A stretch of DNA of 64,000 nt, from positions 9,179 to 73,178 of the forward strand of contig DUAT01000017.1 of NCBI GenBank assembly GCA_012960755.1. Direction: 5' to 3'. Of the stretch, positions 1 through 9,467 are shown in pieces. The notes below the pieces were generated by a model. That model saw only the letters and a list, made by a program, of their open reading frames with translations. It was not told the DNA's origin and did not search any database. How positions within the stretch are numbered: the stretch's first letter is position 1; each line of letters opens with the position of its first letter. Both the position numbers and the translations under genes were made by a program. This stretch comes from Gammaproteobacteria bacterium (GTDB lineage: Bacteria > Pseudomonadota > Gammaproteobacteria > Pseudomonadales > Azotimanducaceae_A).

Positions 1-651
1 CATGGTTGCTTTGGTCGTTCAAAAACAGGGATTACACAAGTAGGGGAAATGTGTCAGGCGAACTTTGTATGGAGCAGAAACCAAATTGAACTGTTTGCTC
101 AATATGGAATTGATAATTGTTTTATTCTCGGAGTCCCCTATGATATCGAAGCACCGTCTGAAGTTACCAACGAGGTGGTACTTGTTGGTCATTGCGGAAG
201 AGAAAGCTCTGATGCTGAATATTTTTACACGGTGAGTCAGTTCATTAAAATACACCAGATTCTTTGCGATGCAGGGTGTATCGTCTCATACCGTCCTCAC
301 CCCCAGGATGACCTGGAGATGGTAAAATCGGTGTTTCCAAACGTTACCAGAACGCTAACAAAAGATTTGTTACGAAGTAGGCGGGGTGTTTATATCGGCT
401 TTGCTTCTACCTTCATGTTTGAGTGTAAGAATTCCGGTAGTGTCGTCATTGGATTAGCGACAGATTGGCTGAGTGATGAAAGAGACTTCAGTGTGGACGC
501 GGAGGTTCAGCCTTCTGAATATGCGGAATTACCAGCTCTTGTACGAAAACTGACGATGGAACTGTATGACAAACCTATGCCAGACCTGGCTCCACTGTCC
601 AGTCGATTGTCTTGCTGTATGGATGAATTACGAACGTCCATGCAAGAGTAG
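1..651 (+). CDS. Polysaccharide-biosynthesis glycosyltransferase-like protein, 5' partial
   Basis: The reading frame is open from the first base of the window, so the gene starts upstream; the first internal Met is at base 49. The visible C-terminal part has a GT-B-like look: a Y-R-P-H-P motif, then V-Y-I-G-F-A-S-T-F with an acidic residue shortly after, a pattern seen in surface-polysaccharide polymerases and CDP-glycerol or sialyl-type transferases. That assignment is by pattern only. The stop is three bases before the flippase start, so the two genes are almost certainly cotranscribed and probably serve the same O-antigen or capsule pathway. Donor and acceptor sugars cannot be told. Confidence 0.6.
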   Translation, partial: HGCFGRSKTGITQVGEMCQANFVWSRNQIELFAQYGIDNCFILGVPYDIEAPSEVTNEVVLVGHCGRESSDAEYFYTVSQFIKIHQILCDAGCIVSYRPHPQDDLEMVKSVFPNVTRTLTKDLLRSRRGVYIGFASTFMFECKNSGSVVIGLATDWLSDERDFSVDAEVQPSEYAELPALVRKLTMELYDKPMPDLAPLSSRLSCCMDELRTSMQE

Positions 652-654
652 GCG

Positions 655-1926
655 ATGTTCAGGATTCTCAATCAATACAAAGGAAGTCTTGCGCAGCATT
701 CTTCCACTTATCTGATTGCCGGTGGGCTAAGTTCTGGCGCACTTTTATTGCTACTCCCGGTACTCACGAGATATCTCACTCCAGCAGAGTACGGTATTGT
801 TGCCATGTTTCAAATGTCACTTGTATTATTTAACGTCTTCACAGGATTGAGTGTTGGTGGTGCTTCCTCGATCAAATATTATGATAAAATGATAAATCTC
901 CCCCGCTACATCGGGAGTTGTGTGCAGATCGTATTAATCTGCACCACACTATGTTTGTCGTTAGTTTTTCTGTTTCAGAGTTCTCTCTCCGACATGGCTG
1001 GATTAAGCGCTGGCTGGCTATATATGGCGGTGTTGATATCCGGCAGTGGACAGCTAATCCAATTGCGAATGGCGCAATGGCAGGTTAGAAATGCCAGCTC
1101 GATATTTGGATTCTTTCAAATTTCGCAGAGCTTGATTAACATATTCTTGTCACTGCTACTTGTCGTACCTCTGTCATGGGGAGTAGAAGGGAGACTATGG
1201 GGACTTACCTTGACCACATTGATATTCAGTGCGCTGGCATTCTGGTCATTGTACAAAAGTAAGCTTCTAAAGCTCACCGCTCGGTATGACTATTTTTTAC
1301 CTATACTGTCTTTCGGTGTTCCTTTGATTCCCCATGTCCTGGGTCTTTTTCTATTATCGATGATAGACCGAGCGGTAATAAAATCTGAACTCGGACTCAC
1401 AGAAGCCGGTATTTATACTGTAGCTATACAAATTTCCATGGCTCTCGGATTATTGTCGACAGCTTTTAATGCAGCTTATGCACCGTGGTTGTATGAAAGG
1501 CTGGCATTGGAGTCAGAAGAAACCAGGATGGGCATAGTGAGGGGTATTTACCGTTTCTCGTTTTTGGTGTTCCTAATAGTCGTTGGTGTTGGCATGGCGG
1601 CACCATACTTTGTACCATGGTTCGCGGGTGAGAGTTACCGTCGGGCCGGGATAATCCTGGGTTGGCTTGCCTTGGGGCAGGGTTTCAATGCTTTGTATTC
1701 CATGGTGGCGAACTTTGTTTTTTATTCAGAACGTACCGGACTGTTGTCGATAGTTACTATCGTCTCTGGTATTGCTCATGTGCTATTCGTTTTGTTGATG
1801 GTTAGAGTATCAGGGATGGAAGGTGCCGCAATGGCCAATGCAATATCCATGGGGTTTCGATTTCTGGCTACATGGGCGGTTTCAAATCACGTGTATCCAA
1901 TGCCGTGGTTTCAGTTTCGAGTTTAG
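655..1926 (+). CDS. Wzx-type polysaccharide flippase (MVF/PST superfamily)
   Basis: A 423-residue, highly hydrophobic protein with about a dozen predicted membrane segments spread along its whole length. The N-terminal part (about residues 15-60: S-T-Y-L-I-A-G-G-L-S-S-G, then P-V-L-T-R-Y-L-T-P-A-E-Y-G) matches the classic start of PST-family O-antigen/lipid-linked oligosaccharide translocases. Family members flip undecaprenyl-linked repeat units across the inner membrane. It follows the upstream transferase gene after three bases and precedes a methyltransferase, consistent with a surface-glycan operon. Length is normal for the family and no disruption is seen. The exact glycan is unknown. 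Confidence 0.85.
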   Translation: MFRILNQYKGSLAQHSSTYLIAGGLSSGALLLLLPVLTRYLTPAEYGIVAMFQMSLVLFNVFTGLSVGGASSIKYYDKMINLPRYIGSCVQIVLICTTLCLSLVFLFQSSLSDMAGLSAGWLYMAVLISGSGQLIQLRMAQWQVRNASSIFGFFQISQSLINIFLSLLLVVPLSWGVEGRLWGLTLTTLIFSALAFWSLYKSKLLKLTARYDYFLPILSFGVPLIPHVLGLFLLSMIDRAVIKSELGLTEAGIYTVAIQISMALGLLSTAFNAAYAPWLYERLALESEETRMGIVRGIYRFSFLVFLIVVGVGMAAPYFVPWFAGESYRRAGIILGWLALGQGFNALYSMVANFVFYSERTGLLSIVTIVSGIAHVLFVLLMVRVSGMEGAAMANAISMGFRFLATWAVSNHVYPMPWFQFRV

Positions 1927-1995
1927 TGAGTCGTATTGAGCAAGGGCGGTATTTCATGCTAACACAAATTCAATGATGCGAGGATAAACTAAGCC

Positions 1996-2601
1996 GTGGA
2001 TATTATCAATCCTTCTGTTATTGAAGACATCGGGTCAGGACGAAAAATATCACTAAATCTAGGTGCGGGGAACCAAAAGATACCAGGTTTTTACAACGTA
2101 GATCTTGTTGAATTGGATGGAGTTGATATTATAGCGAATCTGGAAGAGCCATTGGATAAGCTAGCCGATGACTCTGTATCAAGAATCTACAGCAATCAAA
2201 CATTTGAGCATGTAAGAGATCTTTTTGGTTTGTTGTCTGAAATAAATAGAGTGTGTGTGGATGGTGCGCAGTGTGAGATAATAGTTCCACACTTTGCTAA
2301 CCCGTATTTCCACTCTGATCCCACACATGTGAGGCAGTTCGGACTGTTTTCGATGCACTATTTTATTGACGCGAATCAACAATGGCGAAGGAAGGTGCCC
2401 AGCTATTACTCCAAGACAAAGTTCGATCTGTTGGATGCTCAGTTTGTTTTTTACAGAGATACAGTTTTCGATCATCTGGTTACACCTTTAGCAACGCGAT
2501 TGGTGAACTTGAATAGAGCGGTTCAACACACATACGAGCGCAGGTTTTGCTGGTTATTTCCTCCAGCAAGCATTAAGTTCATTTTGCGAGTTTCGAAGTA
2601 A
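1996..2601 (+). CDS. Class I SAM-dependent methyltransferase
   Basis: A 201-residue protein beginning with GTG. Residues about 19-40 carry the SAM-binding motif I (L-N-L-G-A-G-N then a short segment ending in N-V-D-L), followed by the Methyltransf_11-like pattern N-Q-T-F-E-H-V around residue 70 and a R-V-C-V-D-G-A post-motif. Such small methyltransferases are common in O-antigen and capsule loci, where they modify sugars or lipid-linked intermediates; the acceptor here is unknown. It lies 69 bases after the flippase and is the last plus-strand gene of that group before a convergent broken epimerase. Confidence 0.75.
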   Translation: MDIINPSVIEDIGSGRKISLNLGAGNQKIPGFYNVDLVELDGVDIIANLEEPLDKLADDSVSRIYSNQTFEHVRDLFGLLSEINRVCVDGAQCEIIVPHFANPYFHSDPTHVRQFGLFSMHYFIDANQQWRRKVPSYYSKTKFDLLDAQFVFYRDTVFDHLVTPLATRLVNLNRAVQHTYERRFCWLFPPASIKFILRVSK

Positions 2602-2669
2602 GCAGTTCGTGTGCTTTTTTAACCAAGAGTGTCCAAGATCACCACCGTACTTGCAAGCCAGGAACAGAA

Positions 2670-3709
2670 CTAGATCCATTCCAGACTGTGGTTCAAGAAC
2701 CCACTTTCATAATGGCGGGCAAGCACCTTCAATCGGATTAACTGAGAGTTACGAAAATCAGGGTCGTTGAAGTTCATCTCTTCGAGATTTACCTTCAGTG
2801 AGAGGATAGTTTCCTGCAGATTCCAAATCGGCTGATGGTTTGGTGCAAGCTTTTTGAACAGGTCAAAATTGGTAAGAGCGCGTATCCGGTGGCGCATTGG
2901 GATTCACACTTATTACTGCCTCGGGGATTTGGAGCGCAACGGCTTCGGCTAGTGGTTTAATTTGGTTGTTCCAGTCGTTGCAGCCGGTGTTAACGGCAAG
3001 GAACTGCCCACCATTCGTTGAATCGCGGAGCACGCCCCATTCGAAGACACGGGCCATATCCTTTGTATTGATCATTGGGCGCCACGGGCTGCCATCGCTC
3101 AGGATACCGATCTCCTTATTCACAAGCGCACCGGCCACAAAATCATTCAGAACCAGATCAAGTCGAATACGACTAGTAAATCCACAGGCGGTGGCAAAAC
3201 GGAGGCAGGCGACGGTAAAGTCGTCATTTGCGAGTGGTTCGAGGTCCTTCTCGGCTGCTACCTTGGAGCGTGCGTAGACTGTGAGTGGGTTCAACTCATC
3301 GTCCTCTTTTTTTGCGAACTGGCTGGCTGTGCCATACATGCTACAGCTGGAGGCATAAACGAACTTTTTAACACGCTTGCACTTGCACTTTTCAGCTAAC
3401 CGAATGGCGGCACGGTGGTTGACATCCATCGTCACTTGCTCGAATTGCTTACCCATAGGATCGTTAGAGATTGCGGCAAGATTCAACCACTGCATCAACA
3501 CCATCAAGGAGTTCTTCTGGAAAAGAGCGGATATCGCCAAACAGTTGTTGGTTGAGTTTTATTTCTGGCAACGTGGATGCATTGCTCAAACTATGCGCAA
3601 AATAACCGATGTCGAAACCGATCAAGATGGCATGTGGAAAGCTCTCCCGAAACCGCATGACCACATCTTGGCCGATATAACCCAAGTTGCCCACAATTAC
3701 AATTTTCAT
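2670..3709 (-). pseudogene. NAD-dependent nucleotide-sugar epimerase/dehydratase (extended SDR), two frameshifts
   Basis: Three minus-strand ORFs join into one extended SDR protein. The N-terminus (3464-3709) has the Rossmann G-N-L-G-Y-I-G motif. The middle (ending at 2863) has N-L-A-A-I-S-N-D-P and the S-S-C-S-M-Y-G catalytic region followed by Y-A-R-S-K. The C-terminus (2670-2897) has F-K-K-L-A-P and L-E-W. The first break fits one extra base near 3484, where V-V-N-L-A-A becomes V-V-E-S; the second lies near 2868 after R-S-Y-Q. Intact relatives make or interconvert nucleotide sugars for surface glycans. It may be a true pseudogene or an assembly artefact. Confidence 0.8.
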
Positions 3710-3892
3710 ACGCTATCTTTCCTCAAACTACAAGCAGTGATCATTTACGTTACATCGATTCATATGAAGGTGGTGCATTATTTGTCGGGGAATTCTATTC
3801 GCGAAAGAAGACGAACCAACAAAGAGAAGTGGTCCCCAAATTTCGGACCGTTTGTTAAGGTGTAGTCGGAAGGCAAAAGGAACCGGTTCGAC

Positions 3893-4174
3893 ATGACAAA
3901 AAGAAAACAATATTCAAGTGAGTATAAAAGCAAGGTTGCTCTTGCAGCAATCCGCGGCGACGGCACGATGGCTGAGCTTTCGCGCAAATATGGCATCCAC
4001 GCGAACATGATCGTGAAATGGAAACAAGAAGCGCTCAATGGTATGAAAGAAACGTTCGCTAGAAAAGGCAAGAGCAAGAGCGTTGGCCAGGAAGCTGATA
4101 TTAAGACGCTTCAGGCAAAAATCGGTGAGTTGATTGTTGAGCGAGATTTTTTAGCCAGAGCTTTCGATCAATGA
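3893..4174 (+). CDS. IS3-family transposase OrfA (helix-turn-helix)
   Basis: A 93-residue protein with the usual basic N-terminus (K-R-K-Q-Y-S-S-E-Y-K), the helix-turn-helix region A-I-R-G-D-G-T-M-A-E-L-S-R-K-Y-G-I-H-A-N, and a C-terminal leucine-zipper-like stretch (L-Q-A-K-I-G-E-L) that mediates multimerisation in IS3 proteins. The stop overlaps the OrfB start within an ATGA. In this family the OrfAB transposase is often made by ribosomal frameshifting; a run of T residues lies upstream of the overlap, but I cannot show that slippage happens here. Confidence 0.9.
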   Translation: MTKRKQYSSEYKSKVALAAIRGDGTMAELSRKYGIHANMIVKWKQEALNGMKETFARKGKSKSVGQEADIKTLQAKIGELIVERDFLARAFDQ

Positions 4175-5010
4175 GCATTACTCGAAGGCGCGAAATGATC
4201 GAAGCTCCTCACGCAGATCTCAGCCTCACCAGGCAGTGTCAGTTGCTGCATATCAGCCGTAGTGGCCTTTACTACAAGCCATCTGGAGAGTCGGCGTTAA
4301 ATTTAGCACTGATGCGATTAATCGATGAACAATATTTGAACACACCCTGGTATGGCTCACGGCAAATGACCCGGCATCTACGCAAGCAAGGCTATTGTGT
4401 CGGCAGAAAACGAATCCGTCGTTTGATGCGGAAGATGGGGCTTGTGGCGCTGGCACCTGGGCCCCACACGAGTCGGCGAAATAAGGCTCATGAAGTCTAT
4501 CCCTATCTACTCCGGGATCTGGCTATCACGACAGCGAACCAGGTTTGGTGTACAGACGTGACCTATATTCCGATGGCACATGGATTTTTATATTTGGTTG
4601 CGATCATGGATTGGCATACCCGCCATGTGTTGTCGTGGCGCTTATCGACGACGCAGGATACCGGAATGTGTCTGGAAGCGCTGGAAGAGGCATTTGAAAC
4701 ATATGGCCAGCCTGAAATCTTCAACACAGATCAGGGCAGTCAGTTTACGAGCGCTGATTGGGTCGATGCTTTAACATCAAGAAATATCCGTATCTCGATG
4801 GATGGTAAAGGCTGTTGGGTGGATAATGTTTTTATTGAACGACTATGGCGTTCACTGAAATACGAATGTATCTATTTGAATGCGTTTGATTCCTTCAAGG
4901 AAGCCAAAGCAGGCATCGATCAGTGGATGAGTTACTATAACGGCGACAGACCGCATTCGAGTTTGGGTGACAAAACACCGGCCGAAGCTTACTTTTTACT
5001 GGCAGCATAA
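4171..5010 (+). CDS. IS3-family transposase OrfB (DDE integrase domain)
   Basis: A 279-residue protein with an N-terminal HTH_21-like segment (Y-G-S-R-Q-M-T-R-H-L around residue 52) and an rve integrase core. The catalytic triad is visible: Asp in W-C-T-D-V-T-Y, Asp in N-T-D-Q-G-S-Q-F, and Glu in V-F-I-E-R-L-W-R-S-L-K. The C-terminal Y-N-x-x-R-P-H-S-S-L-G motif is present. Nothing suggests inactivation, so the element may still be able to move. Confidence 0.92.
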   Translation: MSITRRREMIEAPHADLSLTRQCQLLHISRSGLYYKPSGESALNLALMRLIDEQYLNTPWYGSRQMTRHLRKQGYCVGRKRIRRLMRKMGLVALAPGPHTSRRNKAHEVYPYLLRDLAITTANQVWCTDVTYIPMAHGFLYLVAIMDWHTRHVLSWRLSTTQDTGMCLEALEEAFETYGQPEIFNTDQGSQFTSADWVDALTSRNIRISMDGKGCWVDNVFIERLWRSLKYECIYLNAFDSFKEAKAGIDQWMSYYNGDRPHSSLGDKTPAEAYFLLAA

Positions 5011-5075
5011 TCATTAAACCAGACTACACCTTAAAAGTGCTGCTGAGTTGTCTGAAGGATGGGGTCCACTTCTAA

Positions 5076-6109
5076 ATCAGGGGATACCCCATCAGGGTCT
5101 ACACACTAGTTTGGCAGGGCCCTGTTCCCAATGGCTTTGATGTGGTCCTGGTTCCAATTTCTGCAATCACCAATCATACGCTTAACAAACGATTTTATGA
5201 GTGGGTTAGACATCATCTTTCGCTTAATCCTGTGAATAGTGTTATCGGTTTTAACAAAATGCCCGGCCTGGATATCTATTATGCAGCAGATGCCTGCTAT
5301 GAAGAGAAAGCGCAAACCCAGAGAGGCGCTTTGTCTCGTCTATTACCGCGATATCGGCACTTTTCACGTTTTGAAAAGGCCGTGTTTGAACCATCATCTG
5401 ATACGGAAATCCTGATGATCTCGGAAGCACAAATACCGCATTTCATAAAATACTACAAAACCCAGAAAAGTAGGTTTCATCTGTTACCACCGGGTATTGA
5501 CAAGGACAGGATGGCGCCAGAAGATAGTGATCAGCTCCGGGCAGAATTACGCAGTGAGTTCGCGGTAAAGGAAGATGAGACCCTGCTATTGATGGTTGGT
5601 TCAGGATTCATTACCAAAGGACTGGATCGAATACTACTCGGCATGAAATCGTTGCCAGCTGCAGTAAAGCATAGTACCAGGTTGATCGTTATTGGCCAGG
5701 ATTCACCAGCAGCGTTTGAGCGTATAGCGACGACACTTGGCCTCAGGGATCGTGTGCAAATACTCAATGGGCGTGATGATATCCCCGCTTCTTCCTTGGT
5801 GCAGATTTGCTGATTCACCCGGCCTACGTGGAAAATACAGGGACCGTTATTCTTGAAGCCATGGCGTCCTGACTGCCGGTTCTGGTTACAGACAATTGTG
5901 GCTACGCGAACCACGTTTCAGAGGCAAAAGCCGGAAAACTCGTGCCATCTCCATTTACACAGGATTCACTCAACGATCTGCTACACGCAATGATTATTTC
6001 CGATTCGAGTATAAGTTGGAAGAAAAACGCGCTAGCCTACTCGAGGAGTGCTGATATCTATAGCATGCCACAACGAGCTGCGGACTTTATCGTGTCAACC
6101 GTCACCTAG
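5076..6109 (+). pseudogene. waaG: Lipopolysaccharide core glucosyltransferase WaaG remnant
   Basis: Translation from the codon after the IS end gives R-V-Y-T, then G-F-N-K-M-P-G-L-D, Y-R-H-F-x-x-F-E and L-L-P-P-G-I-D, which I recognise from enterobacterial WaaG/RfaG (GT4 family, adds glucose to heptose II of the LPS core). The N-terminal 35 or so residues are missing at the IS edge. A frameshift near 5790 separates D-D-I-P from G-A-D-L-L-I-H-P-A-Y, and a TGA at 5870-5872 replaces what should be Gly in E-A-M-A-S-G-L-P-V. Three independent lesions make a functional product unlikely. The stop overlaps the convergent kinase gene by four bases. The longest intact ORF runs 5142-5813. Confidence 0.85.
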
Positions 6110-8697
6110 TTCGTGGCCGCAAGATGTCTATTTTTCGCCTGGTGATAGATACGTAGAATATCTATTATTTGATCGACATCTACGGGTTTGGTGAGGTACT
6201 CATCGAAACCAGCCTCCAAGGCAATTTCAATTTGACCAGGAAAAGCATCGGCACTTAACGCAATCATCGTTACATTTGTCAGCTTCGGATTCGATTTAAG
6301 CACTTTTAGACAGCTAACACCGTCCATCATGGGCAGATTGATGTCAATAAAAATCATATCCGGGGTATCTACATCGGCAATTTCGATGCCTTTTTCGGCA
6401 GTGTTTGCCATCAACAATGTACAGCTTGGATAATTGTGGAAGATACCTCTGAACAGTTCTCGATTGGAATGGTTGTCTTCGATGTACAGTATTTTACTCT
6501 CGATATGTTCTTCAGGCAGAAGCCTGGTCTGGGGATCGGCTGGGGTGTTGTGTTGTGATACGCCAAGAAGATCTTCACCCTGGGCTAGTTGAACTCGAAA
6601 ACTGGAGCCATATCCGACGTCGCTCTGAAGGGTTATGTTGCCATTCATCTGCTGTATCAAAAACTTGGCAAGAGCAAGACCTACTCCGGCACCTTGAATT
6701 TCATGATACTCAGCATAGGTAAGCCTTGTGAAAGGTTCAAAGACAGCATCTTGTTCTTCCTTGGATATACCAACCCCCGTATCGGCGATGATAATATCAA
6801 TCAAGGATGGCGCCGTAAGAACCACATTTATCGTTACGCTTCCACCAACCACATTGTACTTAATTGCGTTGGTTAACAGATTAACCAGCACCTGTTTTAA
6901 CCGCTCTGTGTTAGCGATAGCCCAATAGGCGGTAGAGTGGTAGGTTAATGTTATTCTGGCAGATACAGATTGAAGCTCAACCAGGCTGATACTTTCATTG
7001 ATCACAGAGTCCAGGCAACAATTTCCAAGAGCAATCTCTATTTGATTTTGTTCTAGTTTTACGACGTCCAGGATATCGTTTATGAGCATCAGCAGATGTT
7101 CACCAGCCCGCGTTATCTGAACCATATTTTCAGCTTGCTGCGCCGTCGCATTGTCTGAGAAAAATGATCTCTGAATTTGTGCAAATCCAAGTATGGCGTT
7201 TAACGGTGTTCGTAATTCATGACTCATGCGAGCAAGAAATGTTGATTTTGCTTCGCTGGCAGCCTCAGCGTTATTGATCTCTTTCAAGAGTTTTTCAACA
7301 GGTCGCCTGTCTCTTGCCACACACACTATCGCCTTGGTGTGCCCTGTCTCGTCTATCATTTCTGACGCAGAGAAAGACATCGGAATGGCTTCACCCGCTT
7401 GAGTCTTGTAGTTGATACTGCTGTTTAAGGCGAGTTGGTTGGAAACTAAATCCTTGCAGTTAGAGAGAATTATTTCACTAGATTCCATTAAATCGATAAA
7501 AGACAAAGTACGTATTTTATCTTCGGTATAGTCCAATATGTCCAGAGTCGCGCCATTCACTTTGTCTATTGTACCGTCGTCATTAACGACGATCAGAGTG
7601 TCGGACATTGCTTCGATGATGTTATAGACATAGTCATGTGAATTTTCGAGAGACTTGCGGCTTATGACTATATCTTTTCCAAGGGCTGCAAAAGCGCTGG
7701 CCAGATGACCGATTTCGTCGTTGGTACAGAAACTCATATCTGCCTCAAAATTACCTTTCCCATATTCTTCGGCAACTTTTGTTAGCCTAATCAGAGACCG
7801 GCTCATTTTCAGCGCGATCCACAGGCTTAGCGCTAGACCTAAGATGAGAGTGATACCGCTGCTAACTAGCATTAAGTAACGAAAAGTTCCGATACTCGCT
7901 GATATCTCGCTTTGCGCCCGGTAAAAAAACAATGCGCCGTCTGTCCCTTGAAGTGGAACGGCGACAGCGTAGTAATTTTCATTTTTAATCTCAATTTGTT
8001 TTGGACTGTGGTCTAACCGTCGCTGTAAATAGAGTGTTCTTAACTCATTTACTAATGGCGAATTTCCAACTCCTTTACCATCGACTACAATTTTTCCGCC
8101 CAATAACATTGATACCTGAATACCGGTAACATCTCTGACAAGTTGCAGTGCTTCTGTGCTGTTAAAAGTATCCCCGAGAACAAGACCTCCAACGACCTGA
8201 TTACCCGACAATATCGGAGACATTGCAACATTGTAGAAGCTGTCATGGTACCGCCAGATCCCATAATAACTGTCTCCATTTGTTAACGCCGACATTCCCG
8301 GCATAGCACTGAGATCAGCAGTTACTACCCGTTCATTCCTAATATCAGCAAGTAGCTTGCCACTGCTGCTAACCAATAATATCAATGGTACATGGGCAAC
8401 ATCTTTGATTGCCTCGCCTGCGAATAATATGGTTTCGGGATCTACGCCTGTAATGGCTAGTGACGCCTGCAGGTGCGGTGTTTGGGCGATTGAACTGACT
8501 TGCGTAATGATGCGGTCTCGACGTTGCTCTTCAATTCTACTATAGGCCAGGGTAGATGTTTTCAACCCACGTACAATTTCTTGCCTGGCGATATTGTCAA
8601 GAAACTGTTGCATGATTAGATTGGAAGCTACAACAAACACGAGTACGACACTCACCAGGATGTAAAATAGCTTTTGTCTTATCGATAAATTAGTCAT
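6106..8697 (-). CDS. Membrane hybrid sensor histidine kinase (HK-REC)
   Basis: An 863-residue protein. A TM segment near residues 11-30 and another near 275-298 enclose a periplasmic sensor of about 245 residues (Cache-like by position). Then come a HAMP-like linker, a PAS domain (about 355-475), HisKA with the phospho-acceptor His493 in R-M-S-H-E-L-R-T-P-L-N, an HATPase domain (N-box N-L-L-T-N-A-I-K-Y-N, D-T-G-V-G-I, G-A-G-V-G-L-A-L), and a C-terminal receiver with Asp785 in I-D-I-N-L-P-M-M-D-G and Lys in L-T-K-P. Its start overlaps the cupredoxin gene stop by four bases, so it is translationally coupled to it. It is last in a minus-strand operon with a separate receiver protein, a probable phosphorelay partner. 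The signal is unknown; the cupredoxin and porin neighbours hint at a metal or redox cue (inference). Confidence 0.93.
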   Translation of the reverse strand: MTNLSIRQKLFYILVSVVLVFVVASNLIMQQFLDNIARQEIVRGLKTSTLAYSRIEEQRRDRIITQVSSIAQTPHLQASLAITGVDPETILFAGEAIKDVAHVPLILLVSSSGKLLADIRNERVVTADLSAMPGMSALTNGDSYYGIWRYHDSFYNVAMSPILSGNQVVGGLVLGDTFNSTEALQLVRDVTGIQVSMLLGGKIVVDGKGVGNSPLVNELRTLYLQRRLDHSPKQIEIKNENYYAVAVPLQGTDGALFFYRAQSEISASIGTFRYLMLVSSGITLILGLALSLWIALKMSRSLIRLTKVAEEYGKGNFEADMSFCTNDEIGHLASAFAALGKDIVISRKSLENSHDYVYNIIEAMSDTLIVVNDDGTIDKVNGATLDILDYTEDKIRTLSFIDLMESSEIILSNCKDLVSNQLALNSSINYKTQAGEAIPMSFSASEMIDETGHTKAIVCVARDRRPVEKLLKEINNAEAASEAKSTFLARMSHELRTPLNAILGFAQIQRSFFSDNATAQQAENMVQITRAGEHLLMLINDILDVVKLEQNQIEIALGNCCLDSVINESISLVELQSVSARITLTYHSTAYWAIANTERLKQVLVNLLTNAIKYNVVGGSVTINVVLTAPSLIDIIIADTGVGISKEEQDAVFEPFTRLTYAEYHEIQGAGVGLALAKFLIQQMNGNITLQSDVGYGSSFRVQLAQGEDLLGVSQHNTPADPQTRLLPEEHIESKILYIEDNHSNRELFRGIFHNYPSCTLLMANTAEKGIEIADVDTPDMIFIDINLPMMDGVSCLKVLKSNPKLTNVTMIALSADAFPGQIEIALEAGFDEYLTKPVDVDQIIDILRIYHQAKNRHLAATN

Positions 8698-9440
8698 TGG
8701 TATTTGGAATTGTAGTTTTTTCCGAACTTGTTTTTGTGTTGGGTCAAAAGTCTTGTATTCGCGAGTGAGAAGTTTTCAATGAGCTTTTCGCCTCCTTGAA
8801 AGTACAATTTCTTGCTAAGCTCGCCGCCTAACTCACTCCAGGCACTGAGAATGTACTCTCCGTTAGGTATGCCTTTAATTTTGTAAGTTCCCGAAGCATC
8901 GGTCAGTGAATATAAAGGGCTGTTAAGTACTAGAATACTAGCGACCATTTTGGGATGTATATTGCAGTATATTTTGACCAGTCCGAATTTTTCAAAAGTA
9001 ACAATCTTGGATGACCCCTGTGGGTAGATACCAAGGTCAAAAGTGTTGGCGATGGATAGGGAAAAAACATTGTGAAAAATATTATCATCATTGTAAAAAT
9101 CAACGGCGGAGTTCTTTACGATAGGTAGGACACGGGGAGAGAATTGACTTCCCTTATGGGATATTTTAGGAGGTGAATGCGGTGAAGCTAGTGAATTTTC
9201 ATCGCCCGTGGGATGCAGGAAAACTACTGTATCTGAATGGTTCTTCCGAATCTCTCCATTTCGTTTGGTAATCGTAACTGAACCCGATAGTGTGCCAAGA
9301 GCTCGTTCAGCCTGTACCGGTAGAATGTGATAAGGGGTAAATAACCAGAGGATCAAAACAAGCTTGGAAAGCCATTTTTTTTGCCTCTCAATCAGCATGA
9401 GGTTTAAATGGGCTCTTGTCACAATAGTGATATTCAACAT
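8694..9440 (-). CDS. Secreted cupredoxin-like protein (methylamine-utilisation-like)
   Basis: A 248-residue protein. The start at 9440 is supported by an AGGAG ribosome-binding site about nine bases upstream; an internal Met at residue 15 would give a more typical signal peptide (W-L-S-K-L-V-L-I-L-W-L-F ... V-Q-A-E). The central part (about residues 105-170) looks like a plastocyanin/cupredoxin fold: His in N-I-F-H-N-V-F-S, then F-D-L-G-x-Y-P-x-G, then Y-C-N-I-H-P-K-M supplying the Cys, His and Met of a type 1 copper site. A carboxypeptidase-regulatory-like beta segment follows (D-A-S-G-T-Y-K-I-K-G-I-P-N-G-E-Y). Related proteins occur beside outer-membrane and sensory genes. Role as periplasmic copper or electron carrier, or ligand-binding partner of the kinase, is inference. 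Confidence 0.75.
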   Translation of the reverse strand: MLNITIVTRAHLNLMLIERQKKWLSKLVLILWLFTPYHILPVQAERALGTLSGSVTITKRNGEIRKNHSDTVVFLHPTGDENSLASPHSPPKISHKGSQFSPRVLPIVKNSAVDFYNDDNIFHNVFSLSIANTFDLGIYPQGSSKIVTFEKFGLVKIYCNIHPKMVASILVLNSPLYSLTDASGTYKIKGIPNGEYILSAWSELGGELSKKLYFQGGEKLIENFSLANTRLLTQHKNKFGKNYNSKYQ

Positions 9441-9467
9441 TAGAGTGCGCTCCTGGATATCGCTCTA

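Larger units (their letters stand above)
3830..5068 (+). mobile_element. IS3-family insertion sequence, first copy (about 1.24 kb)
   Basis: The ends carry imperfect inverted repeats beginning TGGTCCCC on the left (3830) and TGGACCCC on the complementary right end (5068), and the match extends five bases further outward (AGAAG/CTTCT). A second inverted match, TTAAGGTGTAGTC, occurs inside both ends. It encodes an HTH OrfA and a DDE OrfB in overlapping frames, the standard IS3 layout, both apparently intact. No convincing target-site duplication is visible. The right end abuts a waaG fragment, and the left flank (3710-3829) contains no waaG N-terminus, so insertion was accompanied or followed by a deletion or rearrangement. 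Confidence 0.85.

Noticed and set aside
3764..3829. Possible gene start (M-K-V-V-H-Y-L-S-G) truncated by the first IS
   Set aside because: It does not match WaaG or any family I recognise, and only about 20 codons remain.
5870..5872. In-frame TGA in waaG considered as a second selenocysteine codon
   Set aside because: The position corresponds to Gly in the family (E-A-M-A-S-G-L-P), and the gene also has a frameshift and a missing start.
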